Positions 1 to 11,739 of a stretch of DNA of 64,000 nt are shown here, piece after piece. The DNA is from Marchantia polymorpha subsp. ruderalis. Lineage: Eukaryota; Streptophyta; Marchantiopsida; Marchantiales; Marchantiaceae. The stretch is taken from contig AP031351.1 of assembly GCA_037833965.1 (NCBI GenBank), positions 11,358,501 through 11,422,500 on the forward strand. Direction: 5' to 3'. The position numbers and the translations under genes are program-made. Every line of letters starts with the position of its first letter. The first letter of the stretch is position 1. The notes beneath the pieces were generated by a model. It was not told where the DNA came from and ran no database searches. It worked only from the letters and a program-made list of their open reading frames with translations.

Positions 1-150
1 TAACACCTTGCTGATATGATATTTTGGGCATCCATTTCTGATCAGTGCCCTCACCGGGAGTGTGAAGTAAACACACCTCCATAAATATAGTAGCAATTCA
101 ACAAATTTCACGAATTCTGATAATTGGATGAGTCTGTTGGACATGTGCAG

Positions 151-3100
151 GAGGCCTTGAAATTGAAAGATGCGGAGACCTTGAAACATGTTGACCTCGT
201 CGCTTTGGAGAGGAGTGAGAAATCGGGTGGTGTTGGTGTGCTTCTGAGGTGCTTGCGAGTGATGGAGAACGTGACTTTTCTTAGTGAGCAAAATCAGGTA
301 GTTATTTCACTCGACGTTTATTTTTCTGAGTTTGTTTGGCTCAAAAAGATATCTAGAACTTTCTGCCCGAGCCTATCCGTAACCATTTGGTTTCATATCT
401 CACCACGTGGAGGCAGAGCGATAGGATTGCCTAGTACTGTGGCGGTGAGCCTTAGGGCTCTTGATGAACATTGTCTTCTTTGCAGTCCTAACCAGATGGT
501 TCTTGCTTTCACATTCATGAGCGTTCCAAAAAAACGTCTCTAAAACCTACGATGCTCTGTGTTATTATGTTTTCAGAAGCATTTGTTGGAGCTGAAGCTG
601 CCTAAAGGGAAAGCTAATGAGGGAGAATCATTCATTGGGCTAACAATGAATGTCATCAACACTCTTTCAGGTGACTCTTTCTCGCTTTTTTCGTTTTCGG
701 TTAAATTTTTTTGGACTAACTTTCTTGTACAGAAATGAGTATTTCTTCATTGATAAACAGCAGATGCACATAAAACTTGTTGTGACTACGTGTACCCTTT
801 TTGGATACAGTTCAAGAATTTGTTTTAATCTCGAAAGCTAAGCGCGTGCTGCTACAAGTGACCATTTGATTTGTGGAAGTCCTTTGAAGCTATCTTAGGT
901 GTTGTTTGTCCATGTTGAACAATGTCTTCATTTTCTTGTGATATTCAGTTTACTGATTCTTTCATTCTTTTGGCAAGCAGAACTATCTCAAAGGCAGAAA
1001 CAAACTCAGAACGTGGATCCTTCCTCATATCCACACTGCGATGGCAGTGGAATAGGAAAAGAGATTTCTCATTTATCTCAAAAGTCTGAAGGCATAGAGT
1101 CTTCTACTGTTTGCAAAGGTAAATTGAGCAAGAAAGCTGATTGAAAACGAAGATTATCCCTGATGTCCTTTTTACGAACAGTATCTACAATATGATGATA
1201 GTGTACATACTTCTGTACTTTTTTCCAGTAATTATATTTCCCATCCGGGGATGGATGCCAATGAAGTCAGCCTTGTATTCTTCTTCTCTGTAATTAGTTT
1301 TTCGCCGTCAAGGATAGATACCGATGAGTTCAGTCGTTTTCTGTTTTGACACACAATAAATACTGACTCCAATGTCTCGGGCCGAAAGTCGACCTGATCG
1401 TAGCCTCTATGTGAATTGTGCAATCACATGCAATTCACAAAAAAGTTAAGAGCGTAGTCTTCTATCATACTGTTCTTTGCTTCACCAGGGAATCAGCTAA
1501 TAAAGGCTTCCTTTATTAGAAGCTCCTTACTAGCCTCATCATTGGGAGTAGGTGCTTGCTTCCCTTTCTAACTTATGCGAGTTTTTTTGCAGGAAGCATG
1601 CAAACCCTTGATGCTGACCTCTGTGAAACTAAAGACACGCCTCCATGGCAGGAACATAAAGAAGACACACAACGATCTGAACCATCTGCTTTAGGCAAAA
1701 GTACCTCATCTGTGATTACCTTTCAGAGGCGCAAGTCGTTGAAGGCCCATTCGTCACTGCAGGTTTTGGATGATTCTGAAAAAAGTCAAGAAACGTCACT
1801 GTTATCAGTGGACTCTCTACTAGGAGAGCAGTCCCGAGAACCTCCAACTGTGGGGAGTGTTGACCGCAGCAGTGAGAAGGTATCAAAAATTTTTTACAAG
1901 CGGAAAGCATCACATGTGAAATCTGAACTTCATCATAAATCAACAAGCGGGACGGAAGAGGTTGAAATTTCAGTACAGTCTGACGTTGGCGTAGAGTCGA
2001 AAGCCTGCAAAATCAGGCATGGTGGAAACTCCTTACACGAGGATTCTCAAGATCCATTTTCTTTTGATGATATTGAAAGTAAAATGAAGGGAGACCTAAA
2101 GAAGAAGACGTTTGAAGACTCACAGGATCCGTTTACCCTGGATGATATCGATCTTGACCTGAAAGACACCAAGAAGAAGCCAAAGAGAGCTCAACCAGCG
2201 AAGTCTGTAGCCCAGTCTAAGAAACGAGGACCTTTGATTAGTGCTACAATTGAAAACAAAGGAGCAGTGAAGGCAACGGTTGTGGCAGAGGTACTGGACG
2301 AGAAAAATACAACATTGAAGTCACCCGTTGAGGAGGAAAATTCCAAACAAGAAGCTGTTATCGGTGACTGCCTTTTATCTGGAGTGAAGGTATGGAATCA
2401 ACTTATGATCAAAGCACTCCGTCTTTAGGACATAGACGAATCTTGAAAGAGCTGATAATATTGTGACTAAAATTAGTCAGATACAAAATTGTCTTACAAA
2501 GAGTCTCTTCTCTCAATCTGGCTGAGTTATCCGAACGAAGTTTGTCCTTCCTCAACGTCAAGTGTTAGAATATGTGATTATGACGTCTTTGCTACTGATC
2601 TTAATTGCTAATGGTTTTTGGTCGAAGGACTGGATCGTCACTGCTTAAGCTCGAATCTCTTCTGTTACAACCTTCGTTTGGTATATTAACAGCTTTGAAT
2701 GTAAAATATAGTTTTGTACACTCTCTTTTTTCACCCAGCTTATGCAAGATCTGCTCATTATAATATAGTAAGCGCCGGTGCGTATGATCATGTCATATCA
2801 GGTCCTGATGAATCTTACCAACAACAATCCTGTCGGTTGCCGCCAAGTAGCAGCTTTTGGCGGCTTGAAGACATTGTCGTCTCTTCTGATCGCCCACTAT
2901 CCATGGCCTAAGGCACCTGTTTTGTTACCTGATTGCAAAGACGTTCCCACAGGGGATGAAGCCCAAGGTGTTATCACGAAGGAATCAGACCATGATCTCG
3001 ATATTGTGGTCACTGTTTTAGGAGTTCTCTGTAATCTTGTTGAGAAAGATACCTGTAACAGGTATGGATATACTCACTTTTGAGAGGTCATGTCTTAACC

Positions 3101-4284
3101 TCCGATTGACCTCCTTAATTAACTTTCCTTAATCTCTCAATCTGTTTTAAGGTTAATCTCTTTTTGTTTGATATGCTCGTGAGTAGAACTTGCTTGAGGT
3201 AATATATTCAAATCTGTATATCTTATGGGAGGGTTTATTGACAGGACTCGACTGGCCAGTCTAATGCTGCAAGTACCTCCTAGTATTGCAAGAACCAAAG
3301 AAGGTGAACTTTGGCAAGAGGAGGGGATGGTTGCTTTGCTTTGTTCCCTCTTTCTCACCAAACAGGGTGCCGGTGAAGCTGCCGAAGCTGAAAACAAAAG
3401 AGTCATGGAGGTAAATTTTGACCTGCAACTGATAAGATCCGTTGATTCCAAAGAGAACCTTGGAAGGCTTATAATTGGAAGGGTTGGTAGCTACGTCGGT
3501 TGGTATTTACGAATATTGGAATATGTTCTTGGAATTGGATATTCCAGACAAGTTGATTTTCTCTCGTAATTTTATTTGGTCTATTAACATAGCACAGTAA
3601 GTTCAGGTGATTATGTTAAAGGTCGCTTAGTCAACTCTTAATAATCGGGTTCTCGTCTCGGTGAGTAGATAGATGAAGAGGCAAGCTTTAAGCAAGGGCA
3701 AGCGGAAGCTGAGGATATGATCGTAGAAGCATATACAGCTCTACTTCTTGGTTTCCTATCAAAAGAAAGGTAACCTACTTTGCATCTCTGGGGTGAAAGT
3801 GTGTTGCTTTGATTACATCTCTAGTGAAAGTCATTGATACTACATTTATGTCCATCATGTGTACCGTGGGTTCGAAATATTGTTTTCATCTTGACTGTTC
3901 AGTGCAAATACAGTGTGAGTATATAACGTGAGGCGATTTGGATCCATGCTTTCAGTGAAAGATCACGCACTGCAATTGCCCAGCTTTTACCTGAGGATGG
4001 CCTCAAAGTTCTAGTGCCCGTCCTGGAGCGGTTTGTGGTAAGTCTTCCCTTGCTACCATTCTCAAGTTTCTTGTCTTCATCCATCTGTGAAGCTCATCAG
4101 GATGGTTGAAGGCCGTACCTGTCTATTGAATATTTGGTCGGAAGGGAAGTTGAACCTAACAGTGGATTTTGTCATGCAGGCTTTCCATCTTTCCCTGAAT
4201 ATGCTAGCACCGGAGACGCATGCAGTGGTTAGAGATGTGATTGATTCTTGCAAGCAACCCTTAGCAAATCATCCTGCAGTCTAA
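151..4284 (+). CDS. WAPL: WAPL cohesin-release factor, 3' part (5' end outside window)
   Basis: WAPL removes cohesin from chromosome arms in the nucleus. Nine exons can be joined in phase with GT-AG introns: 151-297, 577-670, 981-1118, 1593-2389, 2802-3061, 3245-3410, 3669-3769, 3956-4037 and 4180-4284 (stop), giving about 629 residues. The conserved WAPL C-terminal helical-repeat domain is clear: VLMNLTNNNPVGC (exon 5), GVLCNLVEK (end of exon 5), GMVALLCSLFL (exon 6), IVEAYTALLLGFLS (exon 7), LKVLVPVLERFV (exon 8) and LNMLAPETHAVV (exon 9). The large exon 4 codes for the variable charged linker and contains a duplicated SQDPF-x2-DDI motif (about 2043-2150). The first exon begins after an acceptor ending at 150, so the N-terminus lies off the left edge; bases 1-150 read as intron. 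Family identity is strong from the C-terminal motifs; the exon borders are my own reading and untested by transcripts. Confidence 0.87.
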
Positions 4285-5156
4285 ATACCACTTTGGAGAA
4301 AGATAACAAGTGTTCTTGCATCTGAAGTCTACCCCAAAGTCTACCTGGGGTTTTTACTGGCCCAGGACAGCCCTTGTACATTTAATTTGTCACTTATCAC
4401 CAATACCTTTGGGTAGTACAGTAGCTCAAATCTTTCTCCGTTCTAATATTCTTTGACTAGGCAACAGTATCTTCAGCAATACACGATGCCTAGTTTGTAA
4501 CAGTAAGTGCTGAACTTGTTCATCCTTTCACCTGGATACTGCCTTGCCTGCCATGAGAACTCAGTTAACCATGGCGAACCCCCTGAGTAGAGGTTCTATG
4601 GGGTGCTTGTTCGTCATGGGAACATGCCCTCCTGGTGAGTGATTTAAAATTAGTGGGTAGATGTTAAAGACAACTGACCAGTGACCAAACCTACGAGAAA
4701 GAGAGGAAGTGGTGCTGGTAGACTAGCACAGATCTGGAGGCCCTAATGGTTGCAGCCAACTGGCTCCCGCAATAGGAGTCCACCTAGTGTAGAAATGAGT
4801 ATTTATCTGAGGAAATTATCAAAGGAATTCACAAAGGAAATCATCAGATGCGTGTACTCCTTTTTCACCTTGGTTTTTTCTTACCTGGAAATGTGGAGTG
4901 TCTTTGTTGTGGTCTGTCCATCGATTTTACTCTTTTTGCTCCTACACTGTTGCGGTTGTGTTTCTGTATTTCACAACCTCTTTGGGTTTAGTCGTTGCGG
5001 GATTTTGTGCAAATTGAGTTCAAACTATTGGTAAAGAGTTACTACTAAAATGATAAACTGAAATAGTGTCGTGAGTATTTCTGTAGCTTTCTTTGCGATG
5101 GGTATTTGTTATGGACAAAACCTACTGTTAAGGATAGTTTCTAACCTTGGACGTTC

Positions 5157-5200
5157 ATATGCTATCATTTGAGTTCCAATATGCTATCTTTTGAGTTCCA
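5157..5200. repeat. 2 x 22-bp tandem repeat
   Basis: Two adjacent 22-bp units (5157-5178 and 5179-5200) starting ATATGCTATC and ending GAGTTCCA differ at a single position. A short minisatellite, about 85 bp before the 5286-5355 palindrome. Confidence 0.8.
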
Positions 5201-5285
5201 ACTCTTGGTTATGTCTTGTGCTTAAAGGTTCCAGTGAAAGTGCCGGTTTGTAAGAAAGCATTTTCAAGATTCTTATCGATGTGTC

Positions 5286-5355
5286 CTCATCTCCACATGC
5301 TAGTCTGTGTCCACATACTAGAGTATGTGGACACAGACTAGCATGTGGAGATGAG
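5286..5355. repeat. Perfect palindrome, 34-bp arms with 2-nt loop
   Basis: Bases 5286-5319 are the exact reverse complement of 5322-5355, separated only by AG at 5320-5321. The arm starts CTCATCTCCACATGC and ends CCACATACT. Complementarity stops abruptly outside the arms (5285 C against 5356 T). A transcript from either strand would form an uninterrupted 34-bp hairpin. It could be a fold-back element, a recent inverted duplication, or a sequencing or assembly artefact. Confidence 0.9.
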
Positions 5356-6144
5356 TAAATGTTGGGAAGATTTATGTATTGAGCAAAATATCGATCCAGT
5401 GGGGATAGTAGATAGAATTTTCATTTATGTATGTATTTTCTGTATTTATGTATCAGGTGTCTCTTCATATTTATCTATCCAAGTATTCTGTTGTTTTACT
5501 GAGTTCTTTTTTTTTTTAGACAGCACGTATATTAACGGCGTGGACTCCTACTGACAGTCATGTAAGATTCAAGGCTTAAATTTTTCTTACCATGTTGACC
5601 ACAGTCTGCGGAAATTTCAGCGTCGGTGGAAATGGCAGATGATCTCATGGCGCAAGTGTGAAGTGAAGATGGTTGATTACGTATTAAAAGTAGAAAGAGA
5701 TATTGCAGGAAAAGAGTGAAATAGGAAAAATACAGAATGCATTGGATATTTGAAAACTGAGAAGTCCAGGATTTCTGGAAATATAAGTCACCATTACACT
5801 TGTCTTCACGCCGAGAACAACCTAATACCCGGAATAGTGGTACACACGTCACGGGGATTGACATGTATCGTCCAGCGAAAAACCTATTTTCTTCCGTCTT
5901 TAGCCAATTGAAGTTTTACAACCAGAAGCTCTCGCCAACTCCACATTAGTCGTCCACATCTTATCTCCGAGGACGAGAAACGAACTCGGAGTTTTGAAAG
6001 TCTGGTTTGCTTTCCATATGCTACGAATGAGGAATGCTTAACAACTAAAACATTCCACCCTGGGAACATTCACTGTCAATTTCCTCTTCTCCACTTCTTC
6101 AACTTTGCTCAGCGGCCTTCTTCAACTTCACCCAAAGCGTGAAA

Positions 6145-6590
6145 GTACTTGAAGGCTCAGAAAGTCCACCATCTCCAGCTCAAAACCTCGCGACCCCACA
6201 AGCCCTCCAAGAACTGGTCAAACACAAATATCTCGTTCAGGCATATCTTTGTAGATGTCTCCTCGGCCTTCCCATCAACCATTGCATAGAAATGCCTCAG
6301 TGTCTCCTCTTTACATGGAGGGATATCAGAGCTCAAAAGCTTCAAAGACTTCACGCAGAACTTGGAGGTACTTGAGGGACAACAAGATCCACCACCTCCA
6401 CCTCAAAACCTCGCGACCCAACAAATCATCCAGAAGCTGGTCTCGCGTAAAGGCATATCTTCGTAGATGTCTCCTTCTAGTTTCCATCAGCCATTGCAAG
6501 GAAATGACTGTGTCCCCTCAGTACATTGCAGGCTATCAGAGCTGCAATCTGTAGATTGTGTTCCATCACTTCCTAGTCCGCAGTCTCCTA
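6145..6590. repeat. 223-bp tandem duplication, possibly of coding origin
   Basis: A unit starting GTACTTGAAGGC at 6145 recurs as GTACTTGAGGGA at 6368 (period 223 bp). The copies share blocks such as CTCAAAACCTCGCGACCC, GCATATCTT-GTAGATGTCTCCT and ATCAGAGCT, and are roughly 75-80 percent alike by eye. Both strands stay partly open across unit 1. Plus frame 6139-6375 reads LEGSESPPSPAQNLATPQ, echoed by LEGQQDPPPPPQNLATQQ in unit 2. A later frameshift or stop breaks agreement between units, so if this was coding it is now a fragment. I recognise no family. Confidence 0.65.
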
Positions 6591-7526
6591 AATCGTACCA
6601 ACACTTCTTCACATAACTGCAGAAGAGTATGATGTCCACTGTCTGCGTCTACTGCTTAAACCCACGATCTATGGTAAAATATTTACAAACGCCTCACACT
6701 CATTCGACCTACAAGTCCTGCTTCGCCATCCTTCAGAGGCAATCTGTATGTCGAGCTGCATAGAGCAGATACTGACTTTTCTACAATGTGACTATTTCAA
6801 CCCGGATACAGGAAAACGCAAAAGTATGTGAAATCGCCGAATTTTCGAACCAACCAACCCCATCAATTGAAGCCAGGCTGTACAACTATGTACAACAAGA
6901 AACATAAGCCACTCTCCCGCAACAGACGCAGGAGACGCAATGGTATGTACAGCTTGGAACCTCCCCTCCCGATCACGTGTCAGCCTGCCATGATACTAAA
7001 AGTTAGAAAGAACATAGAAGCCCATGAATTAGCATAAGAAGCTCATCGAAGCAAGTCCGCAGAAGACGATCCCCTAAGTGTCGGGGTCGAGATGCAGCTC
7101 GGAGCCGCCAATTTCGTGTAGCAGAGAAAGCTTGAAACGCAACGGCTTCCTGAGAAATAAATACAGGATGGGCCGGACAAGTCTATCGCGAAGGTCCCAT
7201 TGTAAGTGGTACTTCAGATTTCAGATCGAGTGAGGGAACCCCTCGCTTTGAGAACTCTCGGCATTCCTGCACTCAGTCCTACAAACGTATCCTCGTCATC
7301 AAGATGATCCGAACTGTTTCAAAATGACGGCGTTCTCGCACATTCATTCCACATTGTCTACTCAAGCAATGAACCACATCTACACGACACACACGATCTC
7401 GGCCCCGAGGGTCGAGAGGAATTGAAGAGAACGGAGTCTGCCGTTCACGTGCACGGAGAGGTAGAGGAGAAAGAGGAAAGTCGAGTCGTCAGGGCGAGAG
7501 CACTGAAGGAAGGCGGGATGGATACC
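6591..7526. other. Intergenic, no recognisable gene
   Basis: Base composition rises from average to GC-rich towards 7400. Only short open frames are seen (6828-7037 and 7422-7727), the latter overlapping the downstream flank of the minus-strand open frame that ends at 7527. No repeat or RNA gene recognised. Confidence 0.4.
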
Positions 7527-7997
7527 TCAATTGAGCACGAAGGAGCCTGCGGCGCCAAGAACCTCAGGAACATCGCCGTCGTCTTGAAGGCGGGCAGCGG
7601 GTTTTTTGTCCAGGAGCTTCGACAGAGCATTGCCGGAGGTCGTGGGGGTGAGCGAAGGGCGACGAACTCCCGCGGGGATGTCGTGCAGCAGAAAGCCATT
7701 GAGAGCATCCTGCGCAGGCGAATTTGAGCCCGAGGAGATGAACTCGTCGCTGATCTTCAAGGGCTCCGGGCTGAAAGTCCGATGCGGAGAAGGCGTCGCC
7801 ACGCGCAGCGTCAGCGATGGGAAGTGGCCCACGGCATGGATTCTGTCCCAGTCGGTGCTGATGCAGTCCGAAGGCAGCCCGTTGGGCATGACACGGAATT
7901 GCGTCGACACCCCCGGCCCTGGCCCTCCTCCTCCCCCGCCACCTCCCGCCGGTCCGACCAATTTCCCCATACAAGCTCCGTGCAGGTGCACATCCAT
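7527..7997 (-). CDS. Hypothetical Gly/Pro/Ser-rich protein, 156 aa
   Basis: An ATG-initiated minus-strand frame (ATG at 7997-7995) runs 156 codons in a GC-rich block. The N-terminus is MDVHLHGACMGKLVGPAG followed by a run of eight glycines. The remainder has mixed, protein-like composition with several Ser-Pro and Thr-Pro dipeptides, and a C-terminal part reading LSKLLDKKPAARLQDDGD. No signal peptide, membrane segment or catalytic motif is apparent and I recognise no family. The opposite strand also carries a 229-codon frame (7606-8295). I favour the minus strand because its composition looks less biased and it starts at a real ATG at the block's edge, but GC-rich promoter DNA can leave long frames by chance. 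It might be the first exon of a longer gene, though no good donor is obvious before the stop. Confidence 0.35.
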   Translation of the reverse strand: MDVHLHGACMGKLVGPAGGGGGGGGPGPGVSTQFRVMPNGLPSDCISTDWDRIHAVGHFPSLTLRVATPSPHRTFSPEPLKISDEFISSGSNSPAQDALNGFLLHDIPAGVRRPSLTPTTSGNALSKLLDKKPAARLQDDGDVPEVLGAAGSFVLN

Positions 7998-9570
7998 TTC
8001 TCAATCTCACTCTCTCGATGATCTTGATCTCCGTCTTTCTTCACGATCGTCTCGAACCTCCGATCCTGTCCCCGCCGCGGGCACGGATTGTCGACTAATC
8101 GTCACAAAGCGAGCTGACCTGATCGGCCATCAGATTATCAGACTTTACACAAGAATCAGTCCTCGTCTTCGTCGTCGTTGCGCATCGGGGTTCTGCGAAG
8201 AGGCTGCTGTTGGCGCCAAGTTCGACGTCCGTTACATTGCTCGGGCTTCGCTCTGCTCGTCGTCCTCGTACTTCCGCGGCCTTCTTGCGTCGTGAGCTCC
8301 TCACGACGGGTCACGAGAGCGAGCCTTCGATGGATATTGGGTGGCCAGATATCCGCCTTTCTATTGAATCATCGGCTTCCGCCTGCGTCTTCCTTTAACC
8401 TCTGACCGTGGGATCCGAGCCCCACTGCCAAGATCCGGGGGTCCAGTGGCGCCCCTCCCGCCCACCGTTCGCCGTTCTCTCTTCTCAGGAAGACGAGCGA
8501 GCCTGCAGCCAGCCTGCGGGGTTCGAACCGCACCTCCCAATCTCGAGAGTCGCAAATCTTTCTCTCGTGCATTATTTTTTTGTGGCTTCGTGTGATTTTT
8601 CCTTCTCCTTCTCATCGGCCGGGGGTGGCGGGGACGAGGGTTGATGTTTTATTTGACCTACGCGGTAGCCTGGCTACTTGGCTCCTGCTTTTTCAGGCGG
8701 GGACGCAGGGCGCTGCGGTTGGCTTTCAGTGCGCATTTGGGGCCGGATCTCGGTCAAGTCTCATTCAGATGGAGTGAGTTCATCATGGTCGACGATAATG
8801 ACGCAGTTTGTCGGGACCTACGCCGTTCGGATTGCAGACGCACGCCGTTGGTTGGGTTGTCGGCCGAGAGAGAGATGTAACGACGCGCGCTCGGCTCGTC
8901 TCGGATGATCGGACGGCTGCACTTGTCGTTGTCAGGAAGAATCCAAAGATGGTCAGGGGAGCCAGTGTGTCACATGACCTGGGTCCTGGGCATCTGAATC
9001 CACGTCACGTCGGATGGTGCTTATCTCTGGTGCTAGCTGTAACCATGGTCCGGTCTCGTCCCCACCAGACCATACATGCCATGTCATGTCATATTAAAGT
9101 CGCCACTGATCCTGCCAATTGTCTTCAGCACGCGCTTTGTTTTTGCTCAGTTCCGCCTAGAGCGAGTTGCCATATGGCACAAGTAGACAAGCCTGCCCAC
9201 GTGGCCCCCCCACGGATCGTGTACTTTCCCGGATGGGCTTTATTTCAGTGGACCGGAGTACCGACCCTGAGAACGAGGGCGTGCTCATGGCAGCGACGGG
9301 TTCTGGACTTCTGCGACGAGACCTCCCGTCGCATGCGCGTCGCCGGTCGCGACGAGTCAGGGGCGCCAGAATCTGCAACCAGATGACATGAGTGCGGGGA
9401 TTGTGGACCGTTGGCGGAGGGCGGAAGAAAGCAACGGTGTGCAGCGAGCTATGAACGAGAGGAATCCCAGTCTCGAGATTTGCCTGGCTGACACTGGAGA
9501 TTTCTCCTCTGTCGATGATTGTAAGCCAGCGAGCTTAAAATCATCAATTTTCTCAGGCAGGCGGCCATAA
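7998..9570. other. GC-rich promoter-like block
   Basis: This stretch is markedly richer in G and C than anything left or right of it, with many CpG dinucleotides. Open frames occur on both strands without consistent motifs, so I call none. It is best read as 5' flank or UTR of the 7527-7997 frame or of an unseen gene. AT-rich transposon-derived DNA starts soon after 9570. Confidence 0.4.
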
Positions 9571-11739
9571 TTAAGGATTCAGGACCGAAGAGTTGCTAGG
9601 TGCATGCATATTCGGATAGACAGATCAGGAGGCTCATAAACTACCCCAGCTTAATCTTACGGGCGTAAAACCGAAAGTATATGACATGTTCGAGCTGTCT
9701 GGCTATTTTCCATCTCATGGGTAGTTGTCAGGTAGTTATTCTTTGTTCTTTATAGAGAGTACCAAACTCACAAAATCAAGTCTGATCTTACTTTCCAAAA
9801 TGATAAGTTTTCTTCATTATTGAAAAATTTAGTATTGTTTTATATAGAAACCCCAAACGCATCACAACGAGATGATATCCAACTGATTTTATCATGCATA
9901 AGTTGGTGGTATTCTTTCATCCATTTTTTGATACTTGTTTGATTCTTCTAAAATAATCAATAAGATCATTTAATAAATTGCAAAATAACTTTGCACTGCA
10001 CGCTTAAGGATTTATAGAAATCCTTAGTGGTTACTACTTCAAACATCCAATGTTTCATAGCCCTGATGGATGAGCTTAAAGAGAATGAATCTTATAACAA
10101 GCTCAACACTTCTTTGTAACTATTTATCTCTTCTCGCGAAGCAGTGATAGGAAGTAAGTGAAGAGTGAAGAAAAACACTAACATATAACATAAGTTTAAA
10201 CCAATAACATCACAATAATGATCATGTCTTAATACATACTTTATATCTAAATTATCTTGATCAAACCATCTATCCACAACATTAACATAAGCTTATGATT
10301 ATTCATCTATCGTGATTTTTGTTCTATGGATAAACTTAGCTATTGATAATTTTGAAACATTAAGAACATGTGATCTAATTCATCATACATAAAAAATTGA
10401 TTTTTTGGTACTGCATGCATACTTGCATACTAAATTCTTTCAAACTTTCACATGTTTGTGAGAGAGCATGCAACTTTTCCATGTTTGGAAAAGTTGTCGT
10501 TAATAACTTTATATCTTCAAGACTAGAATCTTGTGATATTTTTTTTTTACATATATATATATATATATTAATAACTTGATTATCAAATCTTTAGTTTTTC
10601 TTTTCATCAAGAAAGATTGAAATCCAACAATTCAAAATAGTATCATTCGTAGGATTAATAACCAGCATATTTATTATAGTACTATGATTACAAATCAAAT
10701 ATTGATAGTTTGAAACTATATTTGTATAAACCGTCAGATCTGCCAATATTATGGTTACAAGATACATCATCGTTGCATCCATTACAATATTTGTACTAAA
10801 ATGTAAAATACAAAATTATTCTTCAAATTTTGGTAAAATTCATTTTCTATTTTCAACAACGTGCATTAAATGTTTTAGAAATAATTTTTTGTCAAAATTT
10901 GAAACTTGAAACATAAGTGGAAAAATATTTTCACTATATTGTTTGGATTATTGAACATTCATTTGTCTTCTTTCTATTTTTTGATAGATTCATCTTGGAA
11001 ATCTTTAACAATGAACTAAGATATAAGTAGTTTTGGAACAAAATATTTGTATAAAAGAATAATGATTTGTATTTATATACATAAAAATATTTTAGGTAGA
11101 TTACTACTATCTACATTTGAATTTTGTTGTATATTTTTCACGAGAAATAATTATCAAATGTTTTTCACACAAAAAATCATGAACATAGAAAATGTAGATT
11201 CAAGAAAGCACAAGGCAAACACATGCAACATCAGAAAAAATAAAAATCACGGAATTTTTTTTTATTAAAATTTAATTATAAAATATAATTAAAAAAGTTA
11301 TTTAAATAGACGTTTAGACATCTTCACAAAAAACGAAGAGCAAAATTTACCTTAATTAAGATTAAAATACTTGAGTTTAATTCAAAATGAAGTTAATAAT
11401 AACAAACTTTCTCTTAAATCATGTTGTGAAACAATGGTAAACTCAAATCTCAGATTAAATTTTAAGAGCTTAGTCCTGATTAATTTTAGAATATTTGTTA
11501 CACATTATGTTGAAGAGTGAAGGGTAGTCTGCCTTGACTACTGTTTATCTTTTTAGTAAACACATTTTTGTTCTTATGGATGTAAGCCGACAGTGGCAAA
11601 CCAAGAATGTGTCCAAAGTGTGCATTTGTGTGGTATTTTTTGAGTGAATATTGTGTTATTGATTTTAGAATTAGTATCAAGATCAAGACGGATTGAACAT
11701 TAGAAAAGCTACTATAGTTTTCAAGGAATCAAATTTTGA
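9571..11739. other. AT-rich intergenic tract
   Basis: Strongly AT-rich with stops in all frames. Contains an (AT)n microsatellite near 10551-10568 and poly-A/poly-T runs. Near 11578-11640 a stretch including AGTGGCAAACCA resembles plant copia LTR ends and recurs near 50662, but too weakly to call. No gene seen. Confidence 0.5.

Larger units (their letters stand above)
4285..6140. other. WAPL 3' flank / intergenic DNA
   Basis: No convincing gene. It contains the WAPL 3' UTR region, a 2x22-bp tandem repeat and a long perfect palindrome (both listed separately), plus T-rich stretches such as the T run near 5508. Short open frames here (for example 4750-5034) resemble no family I know and look like chance. 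Confidence 0.5.

Noticed and set aside
7606..8295. 229-codon plus-strand open frame
   Set aside because: It is largely antisense to the 7527-7997 frame, proline-rich where that frame has glycines, and lacks motifs; typical of GC-rich DNA with few stops.
8505..8545. GGGGTTCGAACCGCAC, resembling a tRNA T-loop
   Set aside because: The arm does not pair over five bases on either strand and no D-arm, anticodon arm or acceptor stem can be built around it.
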